This document shows, one piece after another, positions 1 to 8,657 of a DNA stretch of 64,000 nucleotides (position 1 is its first letter; every line of letters begins with the position of its first letter). Below the pieces are notes generated by a model. The model did not search any database, was not told where the DNA came from, and worked only from the letters and a program-made list of their open reading frames with translations. Made by a program: the position numbers and the translations under genes. This DNA is from Terriglobus sp. TAA 43 (GTDB lineage: Bacteria > Acidobacteriota > Terriglobia > Terriglobales > Acidobacteriaceae). Location of the stretch: NCBI RefSeq assembly GCF_000800015.1, contig NZ_JUGR01000001.1, positions 2,852,001 to 2,916,000 of the forward strand, written 5' to 3'.

Positions 1-795
1 GGTGTTCTTCGCGCGGGCTTTTCCATCGCGTATCAGGAAGTGTCCGGCGGCAAGCTGCCAGTCCGGACGTGGCAACTGGCAGCTTGTCACCGTACCGTCG
101 ATGATCTCCATCTGCTGCGGCCCGGTACGGATGACTTCACGGCCGGTGAACAGGAAAGGATTATCTGTGGTGTAGGTAGTGCTGCGGATTGTCTGCACTA
201 CGCCGCCAGTCTGCAATACACCGGTCGCCGGCTTCACGCTGGTCGTCAGTTTTACGCCAATGGAGCCGGACACGTTGTACATGCGACCGTTTTCCGTATG
301 GATGTTCAGCAGCGCGCGGCTGGCCTGCATGCTTTCACGGCCACTGTCCGCCGTGATGTGCACGTGGCCTTCAGCTTCCGCGTCACCGGTGGTCTGGTCA
401 TAACGGATGTGGTCAGCTTCCAGTCGATAGTCGCCGTAGGTGACCACCACGTTGCCATCCAGCAGCAGCATGTTGCCATTTCGGCTCTGGCGGTCGCTAT
501 CGATGGTGATCTTTTTTGCTGAAGGCTCCGGCACAGGGACGGCTGTGGGAAACCGTTCCGTGCCCGGATCCTGCGGCAGATCGCGCGATTGCGGCGTTGC
601 GGCAGAGGATGTATCCGCAGGGGGTTCCTTGGCAGTTACCTGCTGTGCCGTCGCAGACACTCCAAACGCTGCTGCCAAAGTGATACACCAGCAAATACAG
701 GCTTCGCGCACGGATGCGAAGCCAGGCGGCAACACCCCGGAGCGCGTGCTGGATGTCTGCGTTACGTTCTTCCGGAAAATGGCGTTGCTGCTCAC
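1..795 (-). CDS. lptD: LPS-assembly protein LptD/OstA, N-terminal part (runs off the window)
   Basis: This is the first 265 codons of an outer-membrane LPS-assembly protein; the beta-barrel part lies beyond the left edge. A GTG start at 795 gives an N-terminal signal with a hydrophobic stretch around residues 31-44 ending in SATAQQ. After a Pro/Ser-rich linker comes the OstA/LptA-like jellyroll, recognisable by GNMLLLDGNVVVTYGDYRLE and then LEADHIRYDQTTGDAEAEGH, about residues 98-140. LptD takes LPS from the periplasmic bridge and inserts it in the outer leaflet. It is transcribed divergently from the RDD gene with only 31 bp between starts, so a promoter pair must be compact or overlap the coding ends. 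The exact start is uncertain because the frame stays open upstream. Confidence 0.85.
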   Translation of the reverse strand, partial: MSSNAIFRKNVTQTSSTRSGVLPPGFASVREACICWCITLAAAFGVSATAQQVTAKEPPADTSSAATPQSRDLPQDPGTERFPTAVPVPEPSAKKITIDSDRQSRNGNMLLLDGNVVVTYGDYRLEADHIRYDQTTGDAEAEGHVHITADSGRESMQASRALLNIHTENGRMYNVSGSIGVKLTTSVKPATGVLQTGGVVQTIRSTTYTTDNPFLFTGREVIRTGPQQMEIIDGTVTSCQLPRPDWQLAAGHFLIRDGKARAKNT

Positions 796-826
796 TGAAG
801 TTTCTATTCTACGAAAGTGAGACGCC

Positions 827-2188
827 TTGAGCACCGCGAGCCCTCTCCCCCTGCAGCCGCTACCCGCTGGCACCGTTTCTGAAGAGGAAGCACGCGCCCT
901 CAAGCGTGAGATTGCCAACCGCCTGGCCGAGCACCGCCAGCGCCGCGGACGTCCCTCGGAGATGCAGACCTCGCTGCCGATTGAGGTCCCCGCACCACGT
1001 CATCGCGTTGCGGACTCTGTGGCCGCCCGTTACGCCCGATCCGTTTCCTATAGTGACTTTCTAAAGCAGGAAGCAGAGGCCGCCATCCGGCAGGCCGAGG
1101 CAGCCGCCGAGGTGGCTCGCCGCAATGCTGAGGCCATTGCCGCCGCGCAGCAGCAGCTTCTGGAAGAGATTGAGCAGTGGAACGAACCGGTAGCGCCCCA
1201 GCCGGAAGCGCATGGCCCTGCCGAGGTCATCACCTTTGCTGCGCCGGTGGAGACGGAATCGCCGCTGGGAGTTTCTGAAGCTGTTACGGAATCCCGGATT
1301 GTGGCGGTCGACGAGCCCGTGAGCGTTCCGGCACCGCAGATCGCAGAACCTGCTGCAGCGCCCGTTGTGGCGCAGTCTGTGGTTGCAGCGCCTCCTGCTC
1401 GTCCGGATTTTGCGCAGGTGTTCACCGCTGCGGTCAATGAGATTCAGGAACGACCAGCAACCCTGGCTGAGCGCCTGGGGCTGGCTACCGGACCGTTGGA
1501 TTCTGCTGTAGCCCTGCCGACGAACCTGATTGAATTTCCTCGCCAGCTTGTGGCCGCACGCAAGGCTCGTCCGCGTCTGGCGGAAGGTCCTCTGCGTGAA
1601 GAAGCAGATGCCGCGCCAGAGCGTGCGCAGCTTCGCATCTTTGAGGTGGAAGCCAGTGCCGTCTCAACGGAGCCTGTGATCGAAAGTATTCTGCCGGAGT
1701 GGCACACCATCCGTCTGGATGTGGATGCGTCGGTGCGCATGGCAGAGTCGCCCGATGCACAGATCTCATTCGCTATGCCGCTTTATGTGGCACCGGGCAG
1801 CCAGCGCATGATGGCGTTCCTGGTGGATGCCTGCTGCGTTGTCACTGGATTCCTGATGGCGGTAACGGTGGCGGCTTACGCTTCGCCGGTTCTGCCCACG
1901 GGACTGTCTGCGGTGTTGGCTTCGGTGGTCACATTGTTTGCCTTTGCCATTGGCTACCAGGCACTGTTCTTCTCACTGAGCGGCACCACGCCGGGTATGC
2001 GCTATGCGCGCATTGGCTTCTGCACCTTCAGCGACGAAAATCCCACGCGCAAGGCAATGCTGCATCGCATCTTTGCTCTGCTGCTGGCAGGTATGCCACT
2101 GGGGCTGGGACTGCTGTGGGCGTGCATGGATGAAGAGAATCTCGGATGGCACGACCGCATCTCGCGCATGTATCCGCGTGGATACTAA
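827..2188 (+). CDS. RDD family membrane protein with long charged N-terminal region
   Basis: A 453-aa protein whose last ~130 residues form an RDD-type membrane domain: YVAPGSQRMMAFLVDA, two hydrophobic segments, GTTPGMRYARIG, and a third segment ending at LGWHDRISRMYPRGY. The first ~310 residues are Ala/Glu/Pro rich, with a probable coiled coil near residues 77-120 (many EA and AAEA heptads), and are likely cytoplasmic. The start is a TTG, the only start giving the full N-terminus; the next Met is residue 46. RDD proteins are mostly of unknown role, some acting in ion homeostasis. It is followed 26 bp later by the GT39-type glycosyltransferase, so the two probably share a transcript. The N-terminal extension is unusual for the family. 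Confidence 0.75.
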   Translation: MSTASPLPLQPLPAGTVSEEEARALKREIANRLAEHRQRRGRPSEMQTSLPIEVPAPRHRVADSVAARYARSVSYSDFLKQEAEAAIRQAEAAAEVARRNAEAIAAAQQQLLEEIEQWNEPVAPQPEAHGPAEVITFAAPVETESPLGVSEAVTESRIVAVDEPVSVPAPQIAEPAAAPVVAQSVVAAPPARPDFAQVFTAAVNEIQERPATLAERLGLATGPLDSAVALPTNLIEFPRQLVAARKARPRLAEGPLREEADAAPERAQLRIFEVEASAVSTEPVIESILPEWHTIRLDVDASVRMAESPDAQISFAMPLYVAPGSQRMMAFLVDACCVVTGFLMAVTVAAYASPVLPTGLSAVLASVVTLFAFAIGYQALFFSLSGTTPGMRYARIGFCTFSDENPTRKAMLHRIFALLLAGMPLGLGLLWACMDEENLGWHDRISRMYPRGY

Positions 2189-2214
2189 CGCGTTCGCGAT
2201 AGGCTGAAGGGGCC

Positions 2215-4137
2215 ATGGCGTATGAGCTTACCCCGAGCCGTAATCGCAAAATCCTCATCGCGCTGTGGCTGTTTCTCTATGCTTCGTTTGCGCTGATTGT
2301 GCCGCCACTGCTGAACGATGCGGACTCTGTGCATGCGGAAGTGGCGCGCGAGATGATTGTGCGCCGCGACCCCGTCACGCTGTACGCCAACGGTATCCGC
2401 TACCTGGAGAAAGCGCCCCTTCTGTACTGGTCGATGGCAGCCAGCATGGAGTTGTTCGGCGTTGGGGCAGTTGCAGCACGACTGCCGCTGGCTCTTTTCG
2501 CGTTGGCACTGTTTCTGGTAACTGAGAGCTTCGCACGTCGTGCCTTTCGTAGCGCGCGCGCAGGTTTCTATGCAGCGATGTTATTGCTGCTGTGCTTCGG
2601 CATCTTTATCTTCACGCGCATCCTGATACCCGACGTCATCGTGTGTCTTTGGTTGACGGCATCGCTGCACTGCTTCTGGATCACGGAGCAGCAGGGCGAG
2701 CAGCCGTGGCGTCTGCCTGCCATCGGGTTTGGTGCGGCGTGCGCGCTGAACCTCCTCACCAAGGGATTGATCGGCCTCGTCTTTCCCATTGGCACCATCG
2801 TCCTGTACCTGTTGATCACGCGCGGTTTCGCTGGGACTCTGCGGCGTCTGTGGAAGCTGCATCCCATCTCGGCGCTGGTGACGTTTCTGCTGATAGGTGC
2901 ACCGTGGCATATCGCTGCCGGACGTGCGAATCCCACTGAAGGACATCCCGCAGGATTAACGCATCCCGGCCACATCTTTCCGTTGTTTTGGAAGGGCTGG
3001 CTGGTGGGCGAGCCTTCGTATGGCAACGTGCACGGTTGGACGTGGTTCTACTTCATGAACGAGTATCTGCTGCGTTACCTGAACCTTCGCGTGCCGCGCG
3101 ACTACGCCACCGTGCCGCTGCTGCTGTTCTGGGGGCTATTGCTGGTGTGGATGATGCCGTGGAGCGCGTTTCTATTCAAGGCAGTTGGCGCTGCACCATG
3201 GCGTGCATTTCGTTCGCGCGGCGTTGCGCTGTCGTTAGATAGCGAACAGAAAACATTGCTGCTGTTGACCATCGCGGGCCTGTTGCCGCTGGTGTTTTTC
3301 TCCTTCTCTACACGGCAGGAGTATTACGTTCTGCCCTCGCTGCCATTCTTTGCGATGTTGATTGGCGGCTGGCTGGATCGTGAAGCGACCGAGGTTGAGG
3401 ATGGAGTCATTCCGGCGACGCTGGGACAGAGCGGGCAGCGCATCGCGACTGTTTTATTGGCCTTCGGAACTCTTGCGTCGTTCGCGTGTGTGTTCTTTCT
3501 GGCGCATGCGAACGAGCCTCCGCCAACGTTCGAACTGGCCACCATGCTGCAGCGGCATCCCGGGTTTTATGGATTGTCTTTCGGGCACGTTTTCGACCTG
3601 AATGCAAATGCAATGGGCGCGTTTCGCGATCCGTTGACACTCACAGCGGTTGCGCTCTTCGGTGGCACGCTGATCGCATGGTGGCTGCGAAAAAACTATC
3701 GTCCGCATCACGCCAATATCGTTCTTGGCATTGCCACAGCCATGTTTCTTGTGGCCGCTCATAAGGGATTGCAGACCTTCGCCCCCGTACTCAGTAGCGA
3801 ACGGTTGGTGCGGACAATTCAGCCGGATCTCCGGCCTGATGATCTGATTGTGATCAACGGCGAGTACGAATCAGGATCGACGCTTGGTTTTTATCTGCAT
3901 CGCGATAACATCCACATCTGGAATGGGCGGTCATCGAGTCTCTGGTACGGCTCGTTCTTCACGGACGCGCCAGAAATCTTCGAGACCGACGCATCCATGC
4001 GCCTGCGCTGGACGGGCGTGCAACGGATCTTTGTGTGGACAGAGCCGGGCAAGCTTCCCGCCTTGCCCGGCCGGACTTACATCGTGGCAGAGGGCGGCGG
4101 AAAACAGATCATCAGCAACCGTGACACGGTCTACTAA
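2215..4137 (+). CDS. Glycosyltransferase family 39/ArnT-like membrane protein
   Basis: A 640-aa polytopic inner-membrane protein of the PMT/ArnT superfamily, which moves sugars from polyprenyl-phosphate donors to lipid or protein acceptors on the periplasmic side. The first periplasmic loop carries the acidic site NDADSVHAEVAREM (D35, D37), and YLEKAPLLYW matches the family's E-K-x-P-L-L-Y-W motif. About 10-12 hydrophobic segments follow, then a soluble C-terminal domain of roughly 130 residues. ATG start with AAGGGG upstream. Next to lptD, a role in lipid A or surface-glycan modification is a fair inference, but the substrate cannot be read from the sequence. Its TAA overlaps the TAG of the convergent trpE by 3 bp. 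Confidence 0.8.
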   Translation: MAYELTPSRNRKILIALWLFLYASFALIVPPLLNDADSVHAEVAREMIVRRDPVTLYANGIRYLEKAPLLYWSMAASMELFGVGAVAARLPLALFALALFLVTESFARRAFRSARAGFYAAMLLLLCFGIFIFTRILIPDVIVCLWLTASLHCFWITEQQGEQPWRLPAIGFGAACALNLLTKGLIGLVFPIGTIVLYLLITRGFAGTLRRLWKLHPISALVTFLLIGAPWHIAAGRANPTEGHPAGLTHPGHIFPLFWKGWLVGEPSYGNVHGWTWFYFMNEYLLRYLNLRVPRDYATVPLLLFWGLLLVWMMPWSAFLFKAVGAAPWRAFRSRGVALSLDSEQKTLLLLTIAGLLPLVFFSFSTRQEYYVLPSLPFFAMLIGGWLDREATEVEDGVIPATLGQSGQRIATVLLAFGTLASFACVFFLAHANEPPPTFELATMLQRHPGFYGLSFGHVFDLNANAMGAFRDPLTLTAVALFGGTLIAWWLRKNYRPHHANIVLGIATAMFLVAAHKGLQTFAPVLSSERLVRTIQPDLRPDDLIVINGEYESGSTLGFYLHRDNIHIWNGRSSSLWYGSFFTDAPEIFETDASMRLRWTGVQRIFVWTEPGKLPALPGRTYIVAEGGGKQIISNRDTVY

Positions 4138-5651
4138 CGCGAACGCGCGCGTTCAATTGCCCGCACCACAGCCTTCGATTTGTTCACCGTCTCTTCGTAC
4201 TCGGTCTGCGGAACGGAGTCTGCCACTACGCCGCCACCGGACTGAATGTAGCCGTCCTTGCCGTGCATGAAGAGGGTGCGGATGGCGATGCAGCTATCCA
4301 GGTTGCCGCTGAAGTCCGCATAGAAGATGCTGCCGCCGTAGACGCCCCGGCGCGTGGGCTCCAACTCCTCAATGATCTCCATGGCGCGAATCTTCGGCGC
4401 GCCGCTGAGCGTACCTGCCGGGAAGCAGGATCTGAACGCATCAATCGGCGCAAGATCGGGACGCAGCTTGCCCTCAAGCGCGCTCACCAGGTGCATCACG
4501 TGCGAGTAGCGCTCAATGAACATCAGCTTCTTCACTTCGACTGAACCGAATTCACTGACGCGGCCCAGGTCATTGCGCCCCAGGTCGACCAGCATGACGT
4601 GTTCGGCGGTTTCTTTCGTGTCCTTCAGGAGATCTTCTTCCAGTCGCCGATCGCTCGCCTCGTCATCGCCACGGGGGCGTGTTCCTGCAATGGGATGATA
4701 TTCAATCTGCCCACTGTGGACGCGTACAAGCAGCTCAGGTGATGAACCCACAATGTGCGCAGGGGTCTCTGTCTTTGCGCCGGGCTTCTTCATAGGGAAG
4801 CGCAGGAAATACATATACGGCGACGGATTCACGATGCGGAGCGAACGATAGATCTCAAACGGATCCACGCCGGGCTTGCAGTCGAAGCGCTGCGACAGCA
4901 CGCACTGGAAGATGTCGCCCGCGGCCACGTAATCCTTCACCTTTGCCACTGCCTTCATGTAGTCGCGCTTGGCGGTGCGAGGCGTCAGTTGCAGCGGACC
5001 CAGCGGCTTGTGCTTTCTCGCAACAGGCAGCGGTCCAGCAAGCTGCTTCTCCAGGCGATCCAGACGGCGAACCGCCTTCGCATATGCCTTCTCCGCATCC
5101 GGTTCGCGCTTCAGATCGGCCGTGATGATCAGGAAGATTTCCTTCTTCACATGATCGAAGGCAAGCACTTCGTCGAAGAACATAAGGCATGCATCGGGGA
5201 CGCCGAGTTCGTCCTTCGCGGTCTCTGGAAGACGTTCAATCTGTCGCACCACGTCATACGCAAAGAACCCAACGGCGCCTGCGGTGAACGGTGGCAGGCC
5301 GGGTAGCTTTGCGGGTTTGTGCTCGCTCAGCGCAGACTTCAGCTCGTGGAAGATGTCGCCTTCATACTGCCGAGTCTTCTTGCCGTCGATCGCCGTGATG
5401 GCGCGGCCACGCGATTCCAGCTTGCGATACGGACGGATGCCGATGAAGGTGTAGCGGCCAATGCGTTCGCCGCCTTCGACTGACTCCAGCAGGAACGCTT
5501 CCGGTTCTTCTGCGGCAATGCGCAGGAAGGCGCTTACCGGCGTCTCCAGATCAGCGGTGACCGTGCGGTAGACGGGAATGAGCGTGTGCTTCTTCTTCAC
5601 GAGCGCGAGGAAGCTCTTCAGATCGGGCGTGGCGGAAATGGTGCGTGGCAT
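4134..5651 (-). CDS. trpE: Anthranilate synthase component I
   Basis: A 505-aa chorismate-utilising enzyme making anthranilate from chorismate, the first step of tryptophan synthesis. The N-terminal lobe carries the tryptophan feedback site LLES at residues 54-57. The catalytic domain has VGSSPELLVRV, PIAGTRPRG, the Mg-binding EHVMLVDLGRNDLGRV and FPAGTLSGAPKIRAMEIIEE. Length and motifs fit TrpE rather than PabB. No trpG or other trp gene lies next to it: downstream is a convergent glycosyltransferase, upstream (41 bp) a VWFA gene on the same strand. The glutaminase subunit must be encoded elsewhere. The Shine-Dalgarno is weak. Confidence 0.93.
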   Translation of the reverse strand: MPRTISATPDLKSFLALVKKKHTLIPVYRTVTADLETPVSAFLRIAAEEPEAFLLESVEGGERIGRYTFIGIRPYRKLESRGRAITAIDGKKTRQYEGDIFHELKSALSEHKPAKLPGLPPFTAGAVGFFAYDVVRQIERLPETAKDELGVPDACLMFFDEVLAFDHVKKEIFLIITADLKREPDAEKAYAKAVRRLDRLEKQLAGPLPVARKHKPLGPLQLTPRTAKRDYMKAVAKVKDYVAAGDIFQCVLSQRFDCKPGVDPFEIYRSLRIVNPSPYMYFLRFPMKKPGAKTETPAHIVGSSPELLVRVHSGQIEYHPIAGTRPRGDDEASDRRLEEDLLKDTKETAEHVMLVDLGRNDLGRVSEFGSVEVKKLMFIERYSHVMHLVSALEGKLRPDLAPIDAFRSCFPAGTLSGAPKIRAMEIIEELEPTRRGVYGGSIFYADFSGNLDSCIAIRTLFMHGKDGYIQSGGGVVADSVPQTEYEETVNKSKAVVRAIERARSR

Positions 5652-5691
5652 GGCGGCTGAACTAATGGTACTGGACTGTCCGCATCGCCGT

Positions 5692-6630
5692 TCAGGGATT
5701 CGTGAAGAAGCCGTTGCGCGACTGCACCCGCAGCGATTTGTCCTTTGTCTTCAGTTCCAGCTTGTGGAACTGTTTTGGCGTCGTGTCGGAGGGTAAGGCG
5801 TAGCCGATTTCGTATTGTGTGCGCAGTTCCTGCGCGATGTCCCCAAAGATATGTTTGAGCGTTGTGCCAGCGCTAACTCGGTACACATGACCACCGGTCG
5901 CAGAAGACCAAGCCACCAGGTTTTCCATGCCGGGATCGCCGCCGGGGCGGACAGGGGAGTTGGCAAAGCCACGCTGCGGAAGGTCGTTCCACGCGCTATA
6001 GGAGACAGCGTAGATAGGCACGTTGTCGCGCTGTGCTTCGGCAATGGCATCGGCGCGTTTCGTGACACTGCCATTGTCACCGCCATCGCTGATAAGAATG
6101 ATGGCTTTGCGTCCACGAATCTTCGCGAGCAAATCTTTGCTAAGGCCGTAGATGGCATCATTCAGGCGAGTGGCGGTAGCCGCCCTCTGGTCGTAGTGCA
6201 GCCCATACAGCGCTAGATGCAGCTTGCCGGGGTCGTTAGTCAGATCGCTGTGAGCAAGGACATTCGCGTTCACCTCGATCAACGCAGCACGATCCTGTGG
6301 TCGTCCAAGCACGGTTTCAAAGAAGACATCGCAGGCGCGTTGTTCGTCATCAATGAAAGTGCGTTGACTGCCGCTTGTGTCGATCATCACGACGAAGGTC
6401 AGCGGTAGTTCATTACCTTGCGAGAAGTACTGAATCGCTTGCTCTTTGCCGTCCTGTTTCAGCGTGAAGTCGTCTTTGGTAAGGCCGGTGCGTGGTTCGC
6501 CCGTCTTATCTGTAACAACCGCAGACACTTCCACCAAGCGTGATGTGACATGCAATGTCTCGACTGGCGCTTCCTGTGCCAATGCAGGCAGTGCAACGAG
6601 CAACACCGGGATGAGTGTGAGAAAGCGCAT
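5692..6630 (-). CDS. Secreted VWFA-related protein (Acidobacteria type), copy 1
   Basis: A 312-aa exported protein with a cleavable signal (MRFLTLIPVLLVALPALAQ) and a von Willebrand factor A domain. The metal-site start is seen as VVMIDTSGSQ (DxSxS-like, here DTSGS), after the DKTGEPRTGLTKDDF region typical of the acidobacterial VWFA-related family TIGR03436. I chose ATG 6630 over the upstream in-frame GTG at 6642 because GGAA sits just upstream of it and the paralogue starts the same way. It is highly similar over its length to the next gene upstream, so the pair is a tandem duplication. The function is unknown; VWFA domains bind metal and mediate protein-protein contacts outside the cell. 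Confidence 0.85.
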   Translation of the reverse strand: MRFLTLIPVLLVALPALAQEAPVETLHVTSRLVEVSAVVTDKTGEPRTGLTKDDFTLKQDGKEQAIQYFSQGNELPLTFVVMIDTSGSQRTFIDDEQRACDVFFETVLGRPQDRAALIEVNANVLAHSDLTNDPGKLHLALYGLHYDQRAATATRLNDAIYGLSKDLLAKIRGRKAIILISDGGDNGSVTKRADAIAEAQRDNVPIYAVSYSAWNDLPQRGFANSPVRPGGDPGMENLVAWSSATGGHVYRVSAGTTLKHIFGDIAQELRTQYEIGYALPSDTTPKQFHKLELKTKDKSLRVQSRNGFFTNP

Positions 6631-6716
6631 GGATGATTCCACTGCGATTCAGAGCCTGTTCAGGTCGGGCGCGACATGGCGCCTATGCAATGGTACGTGC
6701 CAGCGCCCGCTATTGT

Positions 6717-7676
6717 TCAGGGATTCGTGAAGAAACCGCTGCGAGCCTGCACGCGCAACGATTTGTCCTTCGTCTCCAACTCCAGTTTGTGGAACTGTTT
6801 GGATTTGGTGTTCGCAGGTAATGTGTAACCGATTTCGTACTGCGTGCGCAGTTCTTGCGCAATGTTTTCGAAGATGTGTTTCAAGGTAGTTCTACGAGTC
6901 ACCTCGTAGACATGGCCACCTGTCGCGACGGACCACTCCTTGAGGTTCGTGAGACCTGGATCTGCAGCGCTTCCAGCAAGAGTCACGCCGGAAAGTCCGC
7001 CGATACCCCCTTGGGGCATCATGTCGGTTCCGCTCCACGCACTGTAGTCGACAGCATAAACCGGCACGTTGTCCCGTTGCGCTTCAGCGATGGCATCTGC
7101 ACGGGAGACTGTGTTTCCCAAAGCGCCGCCATCGCTGATGAGGATGATTGCCTTGCGGCCGCGTACCTTTGACAGCACGTCTTTGGACAGGGTCCAGATG
7201 GCATCGTTAATGCGGGTCGCGGTACTCTCTTTTTCATCAAAATGCAGGGCCGCCAGCGATAGATGAAGTTTTGCCGGGCTATTCGTCAGTTCGCTGCGTG
7301 CCGTGATCTTTGCATTCACTTCTACGAGAGCGGCCCGGTCCTGAGGCCGACCCAGTGCGGTCTCAAAGAAGACATCGCAAGCGCGCCGTTCATCGTCAAT
7401 GAAGCTGCGCTGGCTACCACTGGTGTCGATCATCAGGATAAAGGTCAGCGGCAGCTCATAAGCCTGCGAGAAGTAACGGATGGGTTGTTCTTTGCCGTCC
7501 TGCTTCAGAACGAAGTCGTCCTTGGTGAGGCCAGTGCGCGGTTCGCCGGTTTTATCTGTGACTACAGCGGAGACTTCCACCAGGCTCGATGTCACATGCA
7601 GTGTCTCCACCGACGCTTCCTGCGCAAGTGCAGGAAGTGTAAGCAACAGCATCGGGAAGAATGCGAGATAACGCAT
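6717..7676 (-). CDS. Secreted VWFA-related protein (Acidobacteria type), copy 2
   Basis: A 319-aa paralogue of the neighbouring VWFA gene, with the same order: signal peptide (MRYLAFFPMLLLTLPALAQ), SAVVTDKTGEPRTGLTKDDF block, VWFA core starting LILMIDTSGSQ, and the C-terminal LRTQYEIGYTLPANT and VQARSGFFTNP motifs. The copies differ most in a loop near residues 205-235, where this one has a Gly/Met-rich insertion (GTDMMPQGGIGGL). It begins 6 bp after the dehydratase stop, so it probably belongs to the molybdopterin-dehydratase transcript. The local duplication is older than a recent event because differences are spread along the whole length. No catalytic function is visible. Confidence 0.85.
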   Translation of the reverse strand: MRYLAFFPMLLLTLPALAQEASVETLHVTSSLVEVSAVVTDKTGEPRTGLTKDDFVLKQDGKEQPIRYFSQAYELPLTFILMIDTSGSQRSFIDDERRACDVFFETALGRPQDRAALVEVNAKITARSELTNSPAKLHLSLAALHFDEKESTATRINDAIWTLSKDVLSKVRGRKAIILISDGGALGNTVSRADAIAEAQRDNVPVYAVDYSAWSGTDMMPQGGIGGLSGVTLAGSAADPGLTNLKEWSVATGGHVYEVTRRTTLKHIFENIAQELRTQYEIGYTLPANTKSKQFHKLELETKDKSLRVQARSGFFTNP

Positions 7677-7682
7677 GGGCGA

Positions 7683-8657
7683 TTACACCGCGTGACTAAG
7701 AACCTGCGAGTAAAGAGACGTGTCCACGTTGCCGCCGCTCAGGATGACAGCGGCGGGGCCGGGCTTGCGAGCGGAATCCATCAGCAGTGCCGCCAGTCCT
7801 AGCGCGCCTGCTCCTTCTGCGACGTTATGCGTTGCAGCGAAGTAGAGTCGCATGGCTTCTGCCACTTTCGCTTCCGGAACTTCTATAAAGCGCGCCACGC
7901 CTTTGCGCATTGCTTCCACAGCTTCTGCATTGGGTTTGCGGCAGGTTACGCCATCGGCAATCTTTGCGGTTACGGGAGCTTCTACGACCTGTCCAGCAGC
8001 CACGCTCAGCACGGTTGCGCGTGCTTCTGTTGAAGTGACGCCGACGATCTCTGTGGCCAAACCAAGTCCATCGCGCACGGCAATTGCACCGCAAATGCTG
8101 GAACCCATGCCCACAGGAACATACAGTGTGGCGATCTGCGGTTGCGCCTCCAGCAGTTCGAGATGCAGCGTTGCAACGCCGGTGATCAGGACGCGGTGCA
8201 CACCGGAAACCATGTGCCAGTCGTGCTCGGCAGCAAGCGCGACAGCATGGTCCATTGCGGCCTGATAGTCATCGCCATGTTCGATCAATTCAGCGCCCTG
8301 GGAACGCATGGCTGCATTCTTCTCCACACTGTTGCCATGCGGAACCACTATGACAGCGCGCAGTCCATGTTTGCGCGCGGCAATGGCAATGGATTGGCCA
8401 TGATTGCCTCGCGTGGCGGAGATGACGGTGGTGACTGCAGGCTCGCGGCGTCGTAGCGATTCCATGTACACCAACCCACCGCGTACTTTGAATGCGCCAA
8501 CGGGCGAATGATTTTCATGCTTCACCCAAAGCTCTGTACCCGCGGCGGCCTCAAGCTGCGGCCAGCGAATCTGCGGCGTGGGCGTGAGCACGTCGTATAC
8601 ATGACGCGAAGCTTCGCGAATGGTGGCAAGATCGGGCATCAGTGCTTGCTCAGGCAT
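7683..8657 (-). CDS. PLP-dependent threonine/serine dehydratase-like enzyme
   Basis: A 324-aa fold-type II PLP enzyme of the threonine dehydratase group. The PLP lysine is K57 in SPVGAFKVRGG, and the phosphate-binding glycine loop is seen only as SGGNVD near the C-terminus. There is no ACT regulatory domain, so it is the short, catabolic-type or threo-3-hydroxyaspartate/serine-racemase-like form; the exact substrate cannot be told. Its start overlaps the stop of the upstream molybdopterin oxidoreductase by 8 bp, indicating translational coupling. A second Met at 8639 is an alternative start. Confidence 0.82.
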   Translation of the reverse strand: MPEQALMPDLATIREASRHVYDVLTPTPQIRWPQLEAAAGTELWVKHENHSPVGAFKVRGGLVYMESLRRREPAVTTVISATRGNHGQSIAIAARKHGLRAVIVVPHGNSVEKNAAMRSQGAELIEHGDDYQAAMDHAVALAAEHDWHMVSGVHRVLITGVATLHLELLEAQPQIATLYVPVGMGSSICGAIAVRDGLGLATEIVGVTSTEARATVLSVAAGQVVEAPVTAKIADGVTCRKPNAEAVEAMRKGVARFIEVPEAKVAEAMRLYFAATHNVAEGAGALGLAALLMDSARKPGPAAVILSGGNVDTSLYSQVLSHAV

